A model generated the notes under the pieces. That model did no database searches. It saw only the letters and a program-made list of their open reading frames with translations, and was not told the DNA's origin. Made by a program: the position numbers and the translations under genes. Below, in pieces: positions 33,077 through 41,546 of a DNA stretch of 64,000 nt. Position 1 is the first letter of the stretch. Every line of letters begins with the position of its first letter. Source of the DNA: Streptomyces melanogenes (GTDB lineage Bacteria; Actinomycetota; Actinomycetes; Streptomycetales; Streptomycetaceae); NCBI RefSeq assembly GCF_014649795.1, contig NZ_BMTS01000005.1, positions 310,001 through 374,000 on the forward strand, written 5' to 3'.

Positions 33077-34483
33077 GTGACCAGTCTCAGCGTCGAGATC
33101 CTGGCAGCGGGCGCGGCCGAGCCGATCACCTCGGCGGGCAACGCCCGACTGGGGATCGCCGTACTCGCCGGCATCGCCGTCATCGTCCTGCTCATCACCA
33201 AGTTCAAACTGCACGCGTTCCTCGCCCTGACCATCGGCTCGCTGGCGCTCGGCGCCTTCGCGGGAGCGCCGCTGGACAAGGCCATCACCAGCTTCACCAC
33301 GGGCCTGGGCAACACCGTCGCCGGTGTCGGGGTGCTCATCGCGCTCGGCGCGATCCTCGGCAAGCTGCTCGCCGACTCGGGCGGCGCGGACCAGATCGTC
33401 GACACGATCCTGGAGAAAGCCGGGAAGTCCGGCGGGCGCGCGATGCCGTGGGCGATGGTGGTCATCGCCTCGATCATCGGCCTGCCGCTGTTCTTCGAGG
33501 TCGGGATCGTGCTGCTGATCCCGGTGGTGCTGCTGGTCGCCAAGCGCGGCAACTACTCGCTGATGCGGATCGGCATCCCGGCGCTCGCCGGTCTCTCGGT
33601 GATGCACGGGCTGATCCCGCCGCACCCGGGCCCGCTGGTCGCCATCGACGCGGTCGGCGCCAACCTGGGCGTCACGCTCGCCCTGGGCGTCCTGGTGGCC
33701 ATCCCGACAGTGATCATCGCCGGGCCGGTCTTCTCCAAGTACGCGGCGCGCTGGGTGGACATCCCGGCGCCGGACCGCATGATCCCCACACGCCCTTCCG
33801 AGGACCTGGAGAAGCGCCCGAACTTCGTCGCGACCGTGTCGACCGTGCTGCTTCCGGTCGTGCTGATGCTGGTGAAGGCCCTGGTCGACATCGTGGTCGA
33901 CGACCCGAAGAACCACCTCCAGCGGGTCACCGACGTGATCGGCTCGCCGCTGATCGCGCTGCTCGCGGCCGTGCTCGTGGCGATCTTCACGCTGGGCCGG
34001 GCCGCCGGGTTCAGCAAGGAGCGGATCTCCACGACGGTCGAGAAGTCGCTCGCCCCGATCGCGGGCATCCTGCTGATCGTCGGCGCGGGCGGCGGCTTCA
34101 AGCAGACGCTCATCGACGTGGGCGTCGGCCAGATGATCCTGGACGTCTCCAAGGACTGGTCCATCCCCGCGCTGCTGCTGGCCTGGCTGATCGCGGTCGC
34201 GATCCGGCTGGCGACCGGCTCGGCCACGGTGGCGACGATCTCCGCCGCCGGTCTGGTGGCCCCGCTGGCCGCCGACATGTCGACCGGGCACACGGCCCTG
34301 CTGGTCCTCGCCGTCGGCGCGGGCTCGCTCTTCTTCAGCCATGTCAACGACGCCGGGTTCTGGCTGGTGAAGGAGTACTTCGGGATGGACGTCGGCCAGA
34401 CGGTCAAGACGTGGTCGGTGATGGAGACGATCATCTCGGTGGTGGCGCTGGGGTTCGTGCTGCTGCTGTCACTGGTGATCTAG
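33077..34483 (+). CDS. gntP: Gluconate permease (GntP family)
   Basis: A 468-residue transporter with about 12-14 membrane helices. LPLFFEVGIVLLIPVV, HGLIPPHPGPLVAIDAVGAN and SLFFSHVNDAGFWLVKEYF are signature regions of GntP proton symporters. GTG at 33077 is chosen after GAGG 11 bases upstream and because of operon spacing. The end overlaps the convergent cytochrome b gene by 15 bases. Confidence 0.92.
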   Translation: MTSLSVEILAAGAAEPITSAGNARLGIAVLAGIAVIVLLITKFKLHAFLALTIGSLALGAFAGAPLDKAITSFTTGLGNTVAGVGVLIALGAILGKLLADSGGADQIVDTILEKAGKSGGRAMPWAMVVIASIIGLPLFFEVGIVLLIPVVLLVAKRGNYSLMRIGIPALAGLSVMHGLIPPHPGPLVAIDAVGANLGVTLALGVLVAIPTVIIAGPVFSKYAARWVDIPAPDRMIPTRPSEDLEKRPNFVATVSTVLLPVVLMLVKALVDIVVDDPKNHLQRVTDVIGSPLIALLAAVLVAIFTLGRAAGFSKERISTTVEKSLAPIAGILLIVGAGGGFKQTLIDVGVGQMILDVSKDWSIPALLLAWLIAVAIRLATGSATVATISAAGLVAPLAADMSTGHTALLVLAVGAGSLFFSHVNDAGFWLVKEYFGMDVGQTVKTWSVMETIISVVALGFVLLLSLVI

Positions 34484-35164
34484 GGGACCACCGCGCCCCT
34501 TCTCCCCCTCCACCTCCTCCAGCCACAGCCCGTGCTCCCGCCGGGCCCACGAGCGCCCCACCGACCCGGTGCGCATGCCACGGCGTGCCTCCGGGTCGAG
34601 GAGCGCCATGGTCACATGGCCGCAGAGCACGATCCCGACGGCCAGCGCCAGCCAGTCGTGCACGAAGGTCGACCCGATCCGTACCGCCAGCGGCGCCAGG
34701 TGGGTGAACCACATGAACAGACCGGTGCCGAGCAGGACGAGCGCGGCTCCGGTGATCCAGCCCGCGTAGACCTTCTGCCCCGCGTTGAACTTGCCCGCCG
34801 TACGCGGGTGTTCGTCCCGGGTGAGCGCCGAGCGCAGCCAGCGCCGGTCGTGCGGCCCGAACCGGTTGAGGCGGCGCAGATCGGCGCGGAACGCCCGGGA
34901 GGCGAGCCCCACGAGGACCGGTACGGGCAGCAGCACGCCGGAGATCTCGTGCACCCGCACCACCAGCTCCCGGCGGCCCACGGCCTCGGCGAGCTGCGGC
35001 AGGTAGAGCACGGCGGCCGACAGCACGCACACGCCGAACACCAGCGCGTTGGTCCGGTGCACCCAGCGCTCGGCCCGGGTGAACCGCCGTACGCGCGCGG
35101 CGGGTTCAGCCGGTGGGGTGGTCGTCGCGCCCGTTGGACCGGCCGACCCAGGCATCCGTGTCAT
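34469..35164 (-). CDS. Cytochrome b-like membrane subunit
   Basis: A 231-residue protein with four predicted membrane helices and well-placed histidines (RWVHRTNAL, VRVHEISGVL, WFTHLAPL, VHDWLAL, CGHVTMALL), typical of the di-haem cytochrome b of formate dehydrogenase/Ni-hydrogenase or YedZ-like partners. Its start lies 59 bases inside the upstream molybdoenzyme gene, so both are coupled. It would pass electrons between the quinone pool and the molybdoenzyme outside the membrane. An ATG at 35155 is an alternative start. Confidence 0.8.
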   Translation of the reverse strand: MTRMPGSAGPTGATTTPPAEPAARVRRFTRAERWVHRTNALVFGVCVLSAAVLYLPQLAEAVGRRELVVRVHEISGVLLPVPVLVGLASRAFRADLRRLNRFGPHDRRWLRSALTRDEHPRTAGKFNAGQKVYAGWITGAALVLLGTGLFMWFTHLAPLAVRIGSTFVHDWLALAVGIVLCGHVTMALLDPEARRGMRTGSVGRSWARREHGLWLEEVEGEKGRGGPLDHQ

Positions 35165-35831
35165 AGCCCCGCTCCTCCCAGAACCCCCGCCGCACCTTGC
35201 TCGTCACGGTGATCCCGGAGAGCCACTTCGCCGACTTGTAGAAGTACATGGGCGCCACATAGAGGCGGACCGGGCCGCCGTGCGCGTGCGACACGGGCTT
35301 GTCCCGCATGCTCAGGGCGACCAGCACGTCGTCGCGGCGGGCCTGTTCGAGCGTGAGGCTCTCGGTGTACGTGCCGTCGAAGCAGGTGAAGCGGACCGCC
35401 CCGGCTCCTGGGCGCACCCCTGCGGCGTCGAGGAGCCGGGACAGCCGCACCCCCGCGAACGGGGTGCCCGGCACCCGCCAGCCCGTCACGCACTGCACGT
35501 CCCGGACCAGCCGGGTCTGCGGCAGCGCCCGCAGCGCGTCCAGGGTGTAGGTGGCGGGGCGGTCGACGAGGCCGTCGACGGTGAGCCGGTAGTCGGCGGC
35601 GCCCTTGTGCGGTACGGAGGCGGCGACCGAGTAGTAGCGGAAGCCGCCGCCGTTGGGCAGCAGGCCGGTCAGACCGGTGGGGTCCTTCCCGGCGGCGGCG
35701 CCGAGGAACGACTCCAGGCCGCGCTGGAGGACCGGGGCGGCGGCGACCCCGGCGGCGCCGAGGCCGAGCATGCCGAGCACGATCCGACGGCCGACCGGGG
35801 CGCTCTCGGCGGGCGGTGGTTCAGGGTTCAC
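35106..35831 (-). CDS. Molybdopterin-dependent oxidoreductase (sulfite oxidase/YedY family)
   Basis: A 241-residue protein from GTG at 35831 (an alternative GTG at 35879 adds 16 residues). GRRIVLGMLGLGAAG is a twin-arginine export signal. The mature part has DVQCVTGW, with the Cys that ligates molybdenum in the SUOX/YedY fold, and HAHGGPVRLYVAP and YKSAKWL. It should be exported folded by Tat and work with the cytochrome b encoded next. The physiological substrate (for example oxidised methionine) is not determinable. Confidence 0.83.
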   Translation of the reverse strand: MNPEPPPAESAPVGRRIVLGMLGLGAAGVAAAPVLQRGLESFLGAAAGKDPTGLTGLLPNGGGFRYYSVAASVPHKGAADYRLTVDGLVDRPATYTLDALRALPQTRLVRDVQCVTGWRVPGTPFAGVRLSRLLDAAGVRPGAGAVRFTCFDGTYTESLTLEQARRDDVLVALSMRDKPVSHAHGGPVRLYVAPMYFYKSAKWLSGITVTSKVRRGFWEERGYDTDAWVGRSNGRDDHPTG

Positions 35832-35906
35832 CCCCTGATTCGAGCACCGGCGGCCCCCGGACACCAGGGGCCCCGGCACACCGTCACCGTTTGGTCAGAT
35901 CCTGGC

Positions 35907-37436
35907 CTACGCCCTGGCGGCGCCCGCCGCCCGCTCCAGCTTCTCCAGCTGGAAGGCCTCGTTGCCCTGGCCGATCCGGGCGTGCGCCTCGGGCCGTACC
36001 GCCCGTACGACCAGGCCGTACGCCACACCCGCCGCCAGGGCGAGCGCGATGATCGAGGGGAGGACCCAGCTGAGCGAGGAGTCCGGTCCGGCGCCGACGA
36101 GGACGTCGAAGTCCTTGACCGTGTAGACCGCGATGACGAGGAGCGCGACCCCGGCGATGCCGGAGGCGAGCAGCCGCCACAGCTGGGCCGCGGCCGCTCC
36201 CCGGCGGACGAAGAAGGCGATGACCGCGAAGGAGGCGGCGGCCATCAGCACGATCACGCCGAGCGCGCCCACGTTGCCCATCCAGGTGAACAGGTGCAGC
36301 ACGGCGGCGGTCGGGTCGCCGGTGGGCTTGTCGTCGGCGACGGCGAAGGCGACGACCACGACGGCCGAGATCGCGGTCTGAAGCAGCGAGCCGCTGCCGG
36401 GGGCGCCGCTGGCGTGGTTGGTACGGCCGAAGGCGGCGGGCAGCAGGCCTTCGCGGCCCATGGCGAAGACGTACCGGGCGACGACGTTGTGGAAGCTGAG
36501 CAGCGCGGCGAACATGCCGGTGACGAAGAGGACGTGCAGGACGTCGGTGAAGGTGGTTCCGAGCCGGTCCTCGGTGAGCCCGAAGAGCAGCCCGGGCCCG
36601 TTCTTGCGCGAGGCGTCGACGATTGCGGCGGGGCCGGTGGCGACCGTGAGCGCCCAGGAGCTGAGCGCGAAGAACACGGCGGTGAAGCCGACGGCCAGGA
36701 ACATCACGCGCGAGACGACCAGATGCGGGCGGCTGGTCTCCTCCGCGTACACCGGCGCCTGCTCGAAGCCGGTGAACGCGGCGATGCAGAAGCACAGGGC
36801 GGTGCCGATGCCCGCGCCGGAGAGCGTGGACGGGTCGAAGGCGTGCAGCGACAGGCCCTCCTTGGCGGGGTCGGCGACGGCGGCGAAGTCGAAGACGACG
36901 ACCAGGGCGACCTCGATGACCAGCAGCACGCCCAGCACCTTGGCGTTGAGGTCGATCTTCAGCCAGGCGAGTACGCCGACCAGCGCGACGGCCGCCAGCG
37001 CCGGGATCCACCAGGCGATCTCGGTGTCGAGGTAGGTGGCGCAGAGGCTGGAGACCTCGAAGCCGAACATGCCGTAGATGCCGACCTGGAGGGCGCTGTA
37101 GGCGACGAGCGCCACGAAGGCGGCGCCCGATCCGGCGGTGGGGCCGAGGCCCCTGGCTATGTACGCGTAGAACGCCCCGGCGTTGTGGACGTGGCGGCTC
37201 ATCTCGGCGTACCCGAAGCTGAACAGGACCAGGACGGCGCCGAGGATGAGGAAGAGCAGCGGCTGGCCGACGATGCCCATCACGCCGTACGTGGTGGGCA
37301 TGACACCCGCGACCACCATCAGCGGGGCGCTCGCGGCGAGCACCGACAGGAGCAGGCCCGGAGTGCCGAGCCGGTCGGCGCGCAGGGCTCTCTCCTGGCC
37401 CTTGTACGTACGGATCTCATCGGTGTCGCTCGACAT
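35907..37436 (-). CDS. APC family amino-acid permease
   Basis: A 509-residue protein with about 12 membrane helices and a 40-residue hydrophilic C-terminus. SVLAASAPLMVVAGVMPTTY and FCIAAFTGFEQAPVYAEET are regions typical of the APC superfamily group of uncharacterised actinobacterial permeases. The following gene downstream on the same strand is the molybdoenzyme, 75 bases away, with no obvious link. Substrate unknown. Confidence 0.82.
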   Translation of the reverse strand: MSSDTDEIRTYKGQERALRADRLGTPGLLLSVLAASAPLMVVAGVMPTTYGVMGIVGQPLLFLILGAVLVLFSFGYAEMSRHVHNAGAFYAYIARGLGPTAGSGAAFVALVAYSALQVGIYGMFGFEVSSLCATYLDTEIAWWIPALAAVALVGVLAWLKIDLNAKVLGVLLVIEVALVVVFDFAAVADPAKEGLSLHAFDPSTLSGAGIGTALCFCIAAFTGFEQAPVYAEETSRPHLVVSRVMFLAVGFTAVFFALSSWALTVATGPAAIVDASRKNGPGLLFGLTEDRLGTTFTDVLHVLFVTGMFAALLSFHNVVARYVFAMGREGLLPAAFGRTNHASGAPGSGSLLQTAISAVVVVAFAVADDKPTGDPTAAVLHLFTWMGNVGALGVIVLMAAASFAVIAFFVRRGAAAAQLWRLLASGIAGVALLVIAVYTVKDFDVLVGAGPDSSLSWVLPSIIALALAAGVAYGLVVRAVRPEAHARIGQGNEAFQLEKLERAAGAARA

Positions 37437-37511
37437 GGCGGGGGTGCCCTTTCGGTGGGACGCGGGGGTGGTGCCGAGGGGTGGAGCCGTGCGGGTGGTG
37501 CCGTGCTGGGG

Positions 37512-38456
37512 CTAGGCGGTGCCGAGTGCGGCGCTGCGGGCGGCCTGGAAGGCGCGGTACGGGTCCCGGTCCGGGTACGACCAGGGCGCGGGCGTGAAGT
37601 GCTTGCCGATGCGGTGGAAGAGGGCGGCGGCCTCGGCGGGGCGGCCCTCGCAGTGCTTGGCGTGGGCCAGGAAGTTGAGGTCTACGCCGGCCCGGGGGTG
37701 GTCCTCGCGCTCCCACTCCAGCCACCAGTCGAACGCGGACTTGATCACCTGGCGGGCGCGGCGGCCGGTCCAGTGCTCCGAGTCGACCGGGTCGCCGGGT
37801 GCGGCGCCCCGGGCCGCGAGGACCCGGTACCGCTCGGCGTGGGCGACCAGCGGGAGCAGGGCGAGCGGGGAGTCGGCGGGGGCGCGGGCGACGGAGGCGG
37901 CGGCGAAGGCGTACACCTCGTGCAGCGGGTCGGCGCCGTCGCCCGGGCGGCGCTCGGCGAGCCGGGCGGCCATCAGGTGGTGGGCGTGGTGGTGGTCCGG
38001 GTGCCGGGAGCACACCTCGGCGAATATCTGCTCGGTCTCGTTGTCCGAGCCGAGGCTGCGGGAGAGGGCGAGCAGGGCGAGCCAGGGGGTGGGGTCGGCG
38101 GGGGCGAGCCGGGCGGCCTCCAGGCAGGCGTCGCGGGCCGCGTCCTTGTCCCCCTTGCCGCCCAGGCAGCGGGAGACCAGGGCGCAGGCGTGGAGCGCGG
38201 CGGCGTCGGCGCTGTCCGGCTCGGCGAGCAGCCACTCGCGGGCCCAGGCGGCGGAGGTGGCGGGCTCGCCCAGGACGGTGAGGCGGTGGCCTCGCCGGTC
38301 CCAGTCGTCGCCGGTCGCGACCAGCAGCGAGCGGACCCTGGTCCACCGACCCTGCGCCAACTGGGCGCGGACGGCGACGAGTTCGGCGTCGTCGAGCGCC
38401 GGGTCGAAGGCGCGGCCACCGCGTTTGCGGGGGCGGCCTAGCGGGGGCGGGGGCAT
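37512..38456 (-). CDS. Hypothetical helical-repeat (TPR-like) protein
   Basis: A 314-residue soluble protein. Regular Ala/Leu helices (AAWAREWLLAEPDSADAAALHACALVSR; AARDACLEAARLAPADPTPWLALLALSR, each quoted only in part by position about 85-150) suggest tetratricopeptide-like repeats. HPDHHHAHHLMAARLAERR is a His-rich stretch near residue 185. ATG at 38456 has GGGAAG about 10 bases upstream. It lies 75 bases upstream of the APC permease on the same strand. I do not recognise a named family. Confidence 0.6.
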   Translation of the reverse strand: MPPPPLGRPRKRGGRAFDPALDDAELVAVRAQLAQGRWTRVRSLLVATGDDWDRRGHRLTVLGEPATSAAWAREWLLAEPDSADAAALHACALVSRCLGGKGDKDAARDACLEAARLAPADPTPWLALLALSRSLGSDNETEQIFAEVCSRHPDHHHAHHLMAARLAERRPGDGADPLHEVYAFAAASVARAPADSPLALLPLVAHAERYRVLAARGAAPGDPVDSEHWTGRRARQVIKSAFDWWLEWEREDHPRAGVDLNFLAHAKHCEGRPAEAAALFHRIGKHFTPAPWSYPDRDPYRAFQAARSAALGTA

Positions 38457-38648
38457 CCGCGTACTTCCCGGGGGGTGGGTGTGGTGTGTGGGTGGTGTGG
38501 TGGGTGGGGCGGTTGGTCCGGGTGACAGGGTGATCGCGGACAGCAAAGCGGTACCCAATGCTCCACGTCAAGGTTCGGCGGGTGTGCGACGGGATTCAAC
38601 TGGGTGGTGCCTCGGGTTGGTTGACCCCCACCCCGGGCGGCCGGGTTC

Positions 38649-38693
38649 TTCGTCTGCGGGCCGTTCCCAACTGGTCGCGCAGTTCCCCGCGCC
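38649..38693 (+). repeat. Dispersed intergenic repeat, copy C
   Basis: This 45-base copy shares its first 16 bases (TTCGTCTGCGGGCCGT) and last 23 bases with the minus strand of 1036-1080. A diverged relative is at 8135-8166. Confidence 0.6.
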
Positions 38694-38725
38694 CCTAGAG
38701 ATGCCGCTCCGCGGCAATCCCCTGG

Positions 38726-38742
38726 GCGCCCCGCAGGGGCGC
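38726..38742. terminator. Small GC hairpin in the long intergenic region
   Basis: GCGCCCC and GGGGCGC with loop GCA, followed by ATTTAGG. It directly follows the dispersed repeat, and neither flanking gene ends here, so its role as terminator is doubtful; it may be part of the repeat element. Confidence 0.35.
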
Positions 38743-38866
38743 ATTTAGGGGCTGGGCCAAAAAGGGGGCTGGGTCGCGTCCAGTGGGTGCTCGGGAGGCG
38801 TCGGGGCCCCCGGGGCGCTATCGTCGAGCAAGTTCACAACCCCCGGCCGCACTTGAAGGATCCCAC

Positions 38867-39760
38867 GTGTCGGTTCTCGTCCTCGCTCTCGCCGTGGGCG
38901 CGGCCTGCTGTCTGGGCTTCGGGTTCGTGCTCCAGCAGAACGCCGCCCAGCACGCCCCGCTGAGCGACTTCCTGTCGCCGCGGCTGCTGCTCGACCTCGT
39001 CCGGGTGCCCCGCTGGCTCGCCGGGATGGGGCTGATGGTCGCGGGCATGGTGCTCGGCGCGCTGGCGCTGGGCCAGGGCGAGGTCTCCCAGGTGGAGCCG
39101 CTGCTCGCCACCAACCTCTTCTTCGCCATGGCCCTGTCCCGCTGGCAGACCAAGCAGTCCCTGGGCCGCCAGGGCTGGGCGGGGCTCACCCTCCTCGCGG
39201 GCGGGGTGACCGCCTTCATGGTGGCGGGCCAGCCGCGCGGCGGCAACGACGTCGCCGGACCCCTGCGGCACTGGCTGATCGTCGGGATCGTCGTCGGGAT
39301 CGCGCTCGTCCTCACCGTGTACGCCAAGCGGTCCCGCCTCAGCGCAGGACCCACCCTCCTCGCCGTCGCCGCCGGTTTCCTCTACGGCCTCCAGGACGCC
39401 CTCACCCGCGTCAGCGGCGAACGGTTCCGGGCCGACGGCTTCGCCCACCTCATGACGGGCTGGCAGCCGTACGGCGTGCTGGCGCTCGGCGTGACCGGCC
39501 TGATCCTCGTCCAGAGCGCCTTCGAGACCGCCCCGCTGCGGATGTCGCTGCCCGCGCTCACCGCCGCCCAGCCGCTCGCCGGGATCGCCTGCGGCGTCGG
39601 CTTCCTGGGCGATCAGCTCCGTACCGACGCGGCGGCGCTCGCCTGGGAGGTCTGCGGACTCGCCGCCATCGTCACCGGCATCGTCCTGCTCGGACTCCAT
39701 CCGGCGATGCCGTCGGGGACGGGACCGAAGGAACGGGTCCACGACCTCCAGCCGCACTAG
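38867..39760 (+). CDS. DMT-superfamily membrane transporter
   Basis: A 297-residue protein with about nine to ten membrane helices in two halves, as in EamA/DMT transporters: LGFGFVLQQNAAQHAP near the start, QVEPLLATNLFFAMALSRW in the first half, SLPALTAAQPLAGIACGVGF in the second. GTG at 38867 is supported by GAAGGA seven bases upstream. It probably exports or imports a small metabolite; the substrate is unknown. The NUDIX gene follows after 26 bases. Confidence 0.8.
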   Translation: MSVLVLALAVGAACCLGFGFVLQQNAAQHAPLSDFLSPRLLLDLVRVPRWLAGMGLMVAGMVLGALALGQGEVSQVEPLLATNLFFAMALSRWQTKQSLGRQGWAGLTLLAGGVTAFMVAGQPRGGNDVAGPLRHWLIVGIVVGIALVLTVYAKRSRLSAGPTLLAVAAGFLYGLQDALTRVSGERFRADGFAHLMTGWQPYGVLALGVTGLILVQSAFETAPLRMSLPALTAAQPLAGIACGVGFLGDQLRTDAAALAWEVCGLAAIVTGIVLLGLHPAMPSGTGPKERVHDLQPH

Positions 39761-39786
39761 AACAGTGCGGTGATTGGATGAGTCCC

Positions 39787-40320
39787 ATGAGCTCATCCGC
39801 ACCCTCCCCCTCCGACGAGATCCTCGACATCGTCGACGAGCACGACCGTGTCGTCGGCCAGGCCCCGCGCGGCGAGGCGTACGCCCGGGGGCTGCGCCAC
39901 CGCTGCGTCTTCGTCCTCGCCCGGGACGCCGAGGACCGGATCTTCGTCCACCGGCGCACCCCCACCAAGCTGGTCTTCCCGTCGCTGTACGACATGTTCG
40001 TCGGCGGTGTCGTCGGCGCGGGCGAGAGCTACTACGACGCCGCGCTGCGCGAGGCCGAGGAGGAGCTCGGGGTGTCCGGGCTGCCCCGGCCCGTACCGGT
40101 GTTCAAGTTCCTCTACGAGGGCGGCGCGGACGGGCGGCAGACGTGGTGGTCGGCCGTGTACGAGGTGCGCTGCACACTGCCGGTGCGGCCGCAGGTCGAG
40201 GAGGTCGCCTGGCACGACTTCCTGCCCGAGGCCGAGGTGGAGCGGCGGCTCGGCACCTGGGAGTGGGTGCCGGACGGGCTCGACGCCTACCGCAGGCTGC
40301 GCGCGCACCGGGCCGGGTGA
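39787..40320 (+). CDS. NUDIX hydrolase
   Basis: A 177-residue protein (ATG 39787; ATG 39778 also possible). The NUDIX box is complete: GAGESYYDAALREAEEELGV with the REAEEELG core. The N-terminal EILDIVDEHDRVVGQAPRGE and CVFVLARDAEDRIFVHRRTP resemble isopentenyl-diphosphate isomerase-like and YfcD-type NUDIX proteins. It would cleave a nucleoside diphosphate linked to another moiety. The exact substrate is unknown. Confidence 0.87.
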   Translation: MSSSAPSPSDEILDIVDEHDRVVGQAPRGEAYARGLRHRCVFVLARDAEDRIFVHRRTPTKLVFPSLYDMFVGGVVGAGESYYDAALREAEEELGVSGLPRPVPVFKFLYEGGADGRQTWWSAVYEVRCTLPVRPQVEEVAWHDFLPEAEVERRLGTWEWVPDGLDAYRRLRAHRAG

Positions 40321-40343
40321 TCGCCTGCGGGTAGTGTGCAAAT

Positions 40344-40736
40344 GTGATCAGCATCGCGCAGACCCTGCGGCTGTGGTTCGCACCCGAGCGCATCGGCGAG
40401 GAGGGCGAGACGCCGGACTACCGGTTCTCGCTGGCCAACGAGCGGACGTTCCTGGCCTGGATCCGGACGTCGCTCGCCCTGGTCGGCGGCGGTTTCGCGG
40501 TCGACCAGTTCCTGCCGGACCTGCGCTGGGGCGTACGGGTCGGGCTCGCCCTCGCGCTGCTGGCGGCCGGGGTGCTGTGCGCGCTGCGGGCCGTGAACCA
40601 CTGGGTGCGGTGCGAGCGGGCGATGCGGCGCGGCGAGGACCTGCCCGTGTCGCGCTTCCCCACCCTGCTGAGCGTGGTGGTGGCGGGGGTCGCCGTCGTC
40701 ATGGTGGTGGTCGTCGTCTTCGGCTGGGCCGGGTGA
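40344..40736 (+). CDS. DUF202 membrane protein (YidH family)
   Basis: A 130-residue protein with three membrane helices and the DUF202 motif DYRFSLANERTFLAWIRTSLAL. TAGTGT ends six bases before the GTG start, a good leaderless -10 arrangement for Streptomyces. The following DUF202 gene starts in its stop (GTGA). Function of the family is unknown. Confidence 0.8.
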   Translation: MISIAQTLRLWFAPERIGEEGETPDYRFSLANERTFLAWIRTSLALVGGGFAVDQFLPDLRWGVRVGLALALLAAGVLCALRAVNHWVRCERAMRRGEDLPVSRFPTLLSVVVAGVAVVMVVVVVFGWAG

Positions 40737-41050
40737 CGGGCGCGCCCGACCGGGACCCCGGCCTCCAGCCCGAGCGGACCCGGCTCGCCTGGCGCCGTAC
40801 GACGCTGTCCTGCACGGTGGCCGCGGTCCTCGCGGCCAAGCAGGCCCTGCACGGCGGCCGGACGCCCGTCGCCCTGGTCGCCGTGGCCCTGAGCGGTCTG
40901 GTCTGGCTGGGCTTCCTGGCCGTGGCTCACCGCCGCATCCAGTCCCTGACCCGCTCGGCCCGCCCCGGCGTGCTGCGGCCCCGCGAGGCGGTCGCGGCGC
41001 TGGCCTGCGTGGCGGCGCTGGCGCTGTTCGCGGTGGCGATGCTGCTCTGA
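40733..41050 (+). CDS. DUF202 membrane protein, second copy
   Basis: A 105-residue protein with three membrane helices. Its N-terminus LQPERTRLAWRRTTLSC is the shortened DUF202 motif. It overlaps the preceding paralogue by four bases, so the two probably form a heteromeric membrane complex, as paired DUF202 genes often do. GTG start. Confidence 0.8.
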   Translation: MTGAPDRDPGLQPERTRLAWRRTTLSCTVAAVLAAKQALHGGRTPVALVAVALSGLVWLGFLAVAHRRIQSLTRSARPGVLRPREAVAALACVAALALFAVAMLL

Positions 41051-41058
41051 AGGGCCCG

Positions 41059-41092
41059 GCGCCGGCAGCGGAAGCGGAGCCGCGCCCGGCGC
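41059..41092 (+). terminator. Possible terminator after the DUF202 pair
   Basis: GCGCCGG and CCGGCGC pair, with an inner GCGG/CCGC stem and an eight-base loop, 9 bases beyond the stop. Also directly before a TAGCCT -10-like element of the next gene. Confidence 0.4.
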
Positions 41093-41135
41093 ACTAGCCT
41101 GAGACGTGGGGGCGCGATCTCGAGGGGTGAACGCC

Positions 41136-41435
41136 ATGACCGTACGCCACGAGGAACACCCCACCACGCACGAGCACGTGCACGGCCCCACCTGCGGGCA
41201 CCGGGCCGTGCCGCACGGCGACCACACGGACTACGCCCACGACGGGCACATGCACCGCGAGCACTCCGGCCACTGGGACGAGTGCGAGCCCGCCGGGCAC
41301 GTCGCCCACGACGGGCACGCGCACGAGCACGGCGTCGGCTGCGGCCACCAGTCCGTGGAGCACGGCGACCACCTCGACTATGTCCACGACGGGCACCGGC
41401 ACGCCGAGCACGAGGGCCACTGGGACGACCACTGA
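41136..41435 (+). CDS. Histidine-rich protein with two tandem metal-binding-like repeats
   Basis: A 99-residue protein of which more than a fifth are His. It consists of two imperfect repeats of about 40 residues: HEHVHGPTCGH...HGDHTDYAHDGHMHREHSGHWDE and HAHEHGVGCGH...HGDHLDYVHDGHRHAEHEGHWDDH. Each has one Cys and the phrase HDGH.H.EH.GHWD. GAGGGG lies nine bases before the ATG. It most likely binds zinc, nickel or copper as a store or chaperone. There is no signal peptide. No clear metal-regulator box was seen upstream. Confidence 0.78.
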   Translation: MTVRHEEHPTTHEHVHGPTCGHRAVPHGDHTDYAHDGHMHREHSGHWDECEPAGHVAHDGHAHEHGVGCGHQSVEHGDHLDYVHDGHRHAEHEGHWDDH

Positions 41436-41485
41436 CGGCTTGATCCGCACGGCGGCCCGCATCCGGGCGGGGCAGCGTCTGGACG

Positions 41486-41503
41486 ACATACCGACTGGTC
41501 GGT
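41486..41503 (+). promoter_or_regulatory. Candidate TetR operator upstream of the APH/acyl-CoA dehydrogenase operon
   Basis: ACATACCGACTGGTCGGT contains the inverted repeat TACCGAC-TG-GTCGGTA (41489-41504). Sixteen of 18 bases match the minus strand of 46909-46926, upstream of the operon that encodes a TetR regulator. Confidence 0.65.
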
Positions 41504-41546
41504 AGCGTGTCTGTGACACGATCGCCGTTCCCGGAGGTAGCCCGTC

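Larger units (their letters stand above)
38457..38866. other. 410-bp intergenic region with dispersed repeat and hairpins
   Basis: Lies between divergent genes. It contains a GT-rich strand (38466-38515), the dispersed repeat at 38649-38693, a small hairpin (GCCGCTCCGCGGC), a stronger one at 38726-38742, and a GAAGGA ribosome site for the next gene at 38855-38860. I find no credible small gene in it. Confidence 0.5.
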
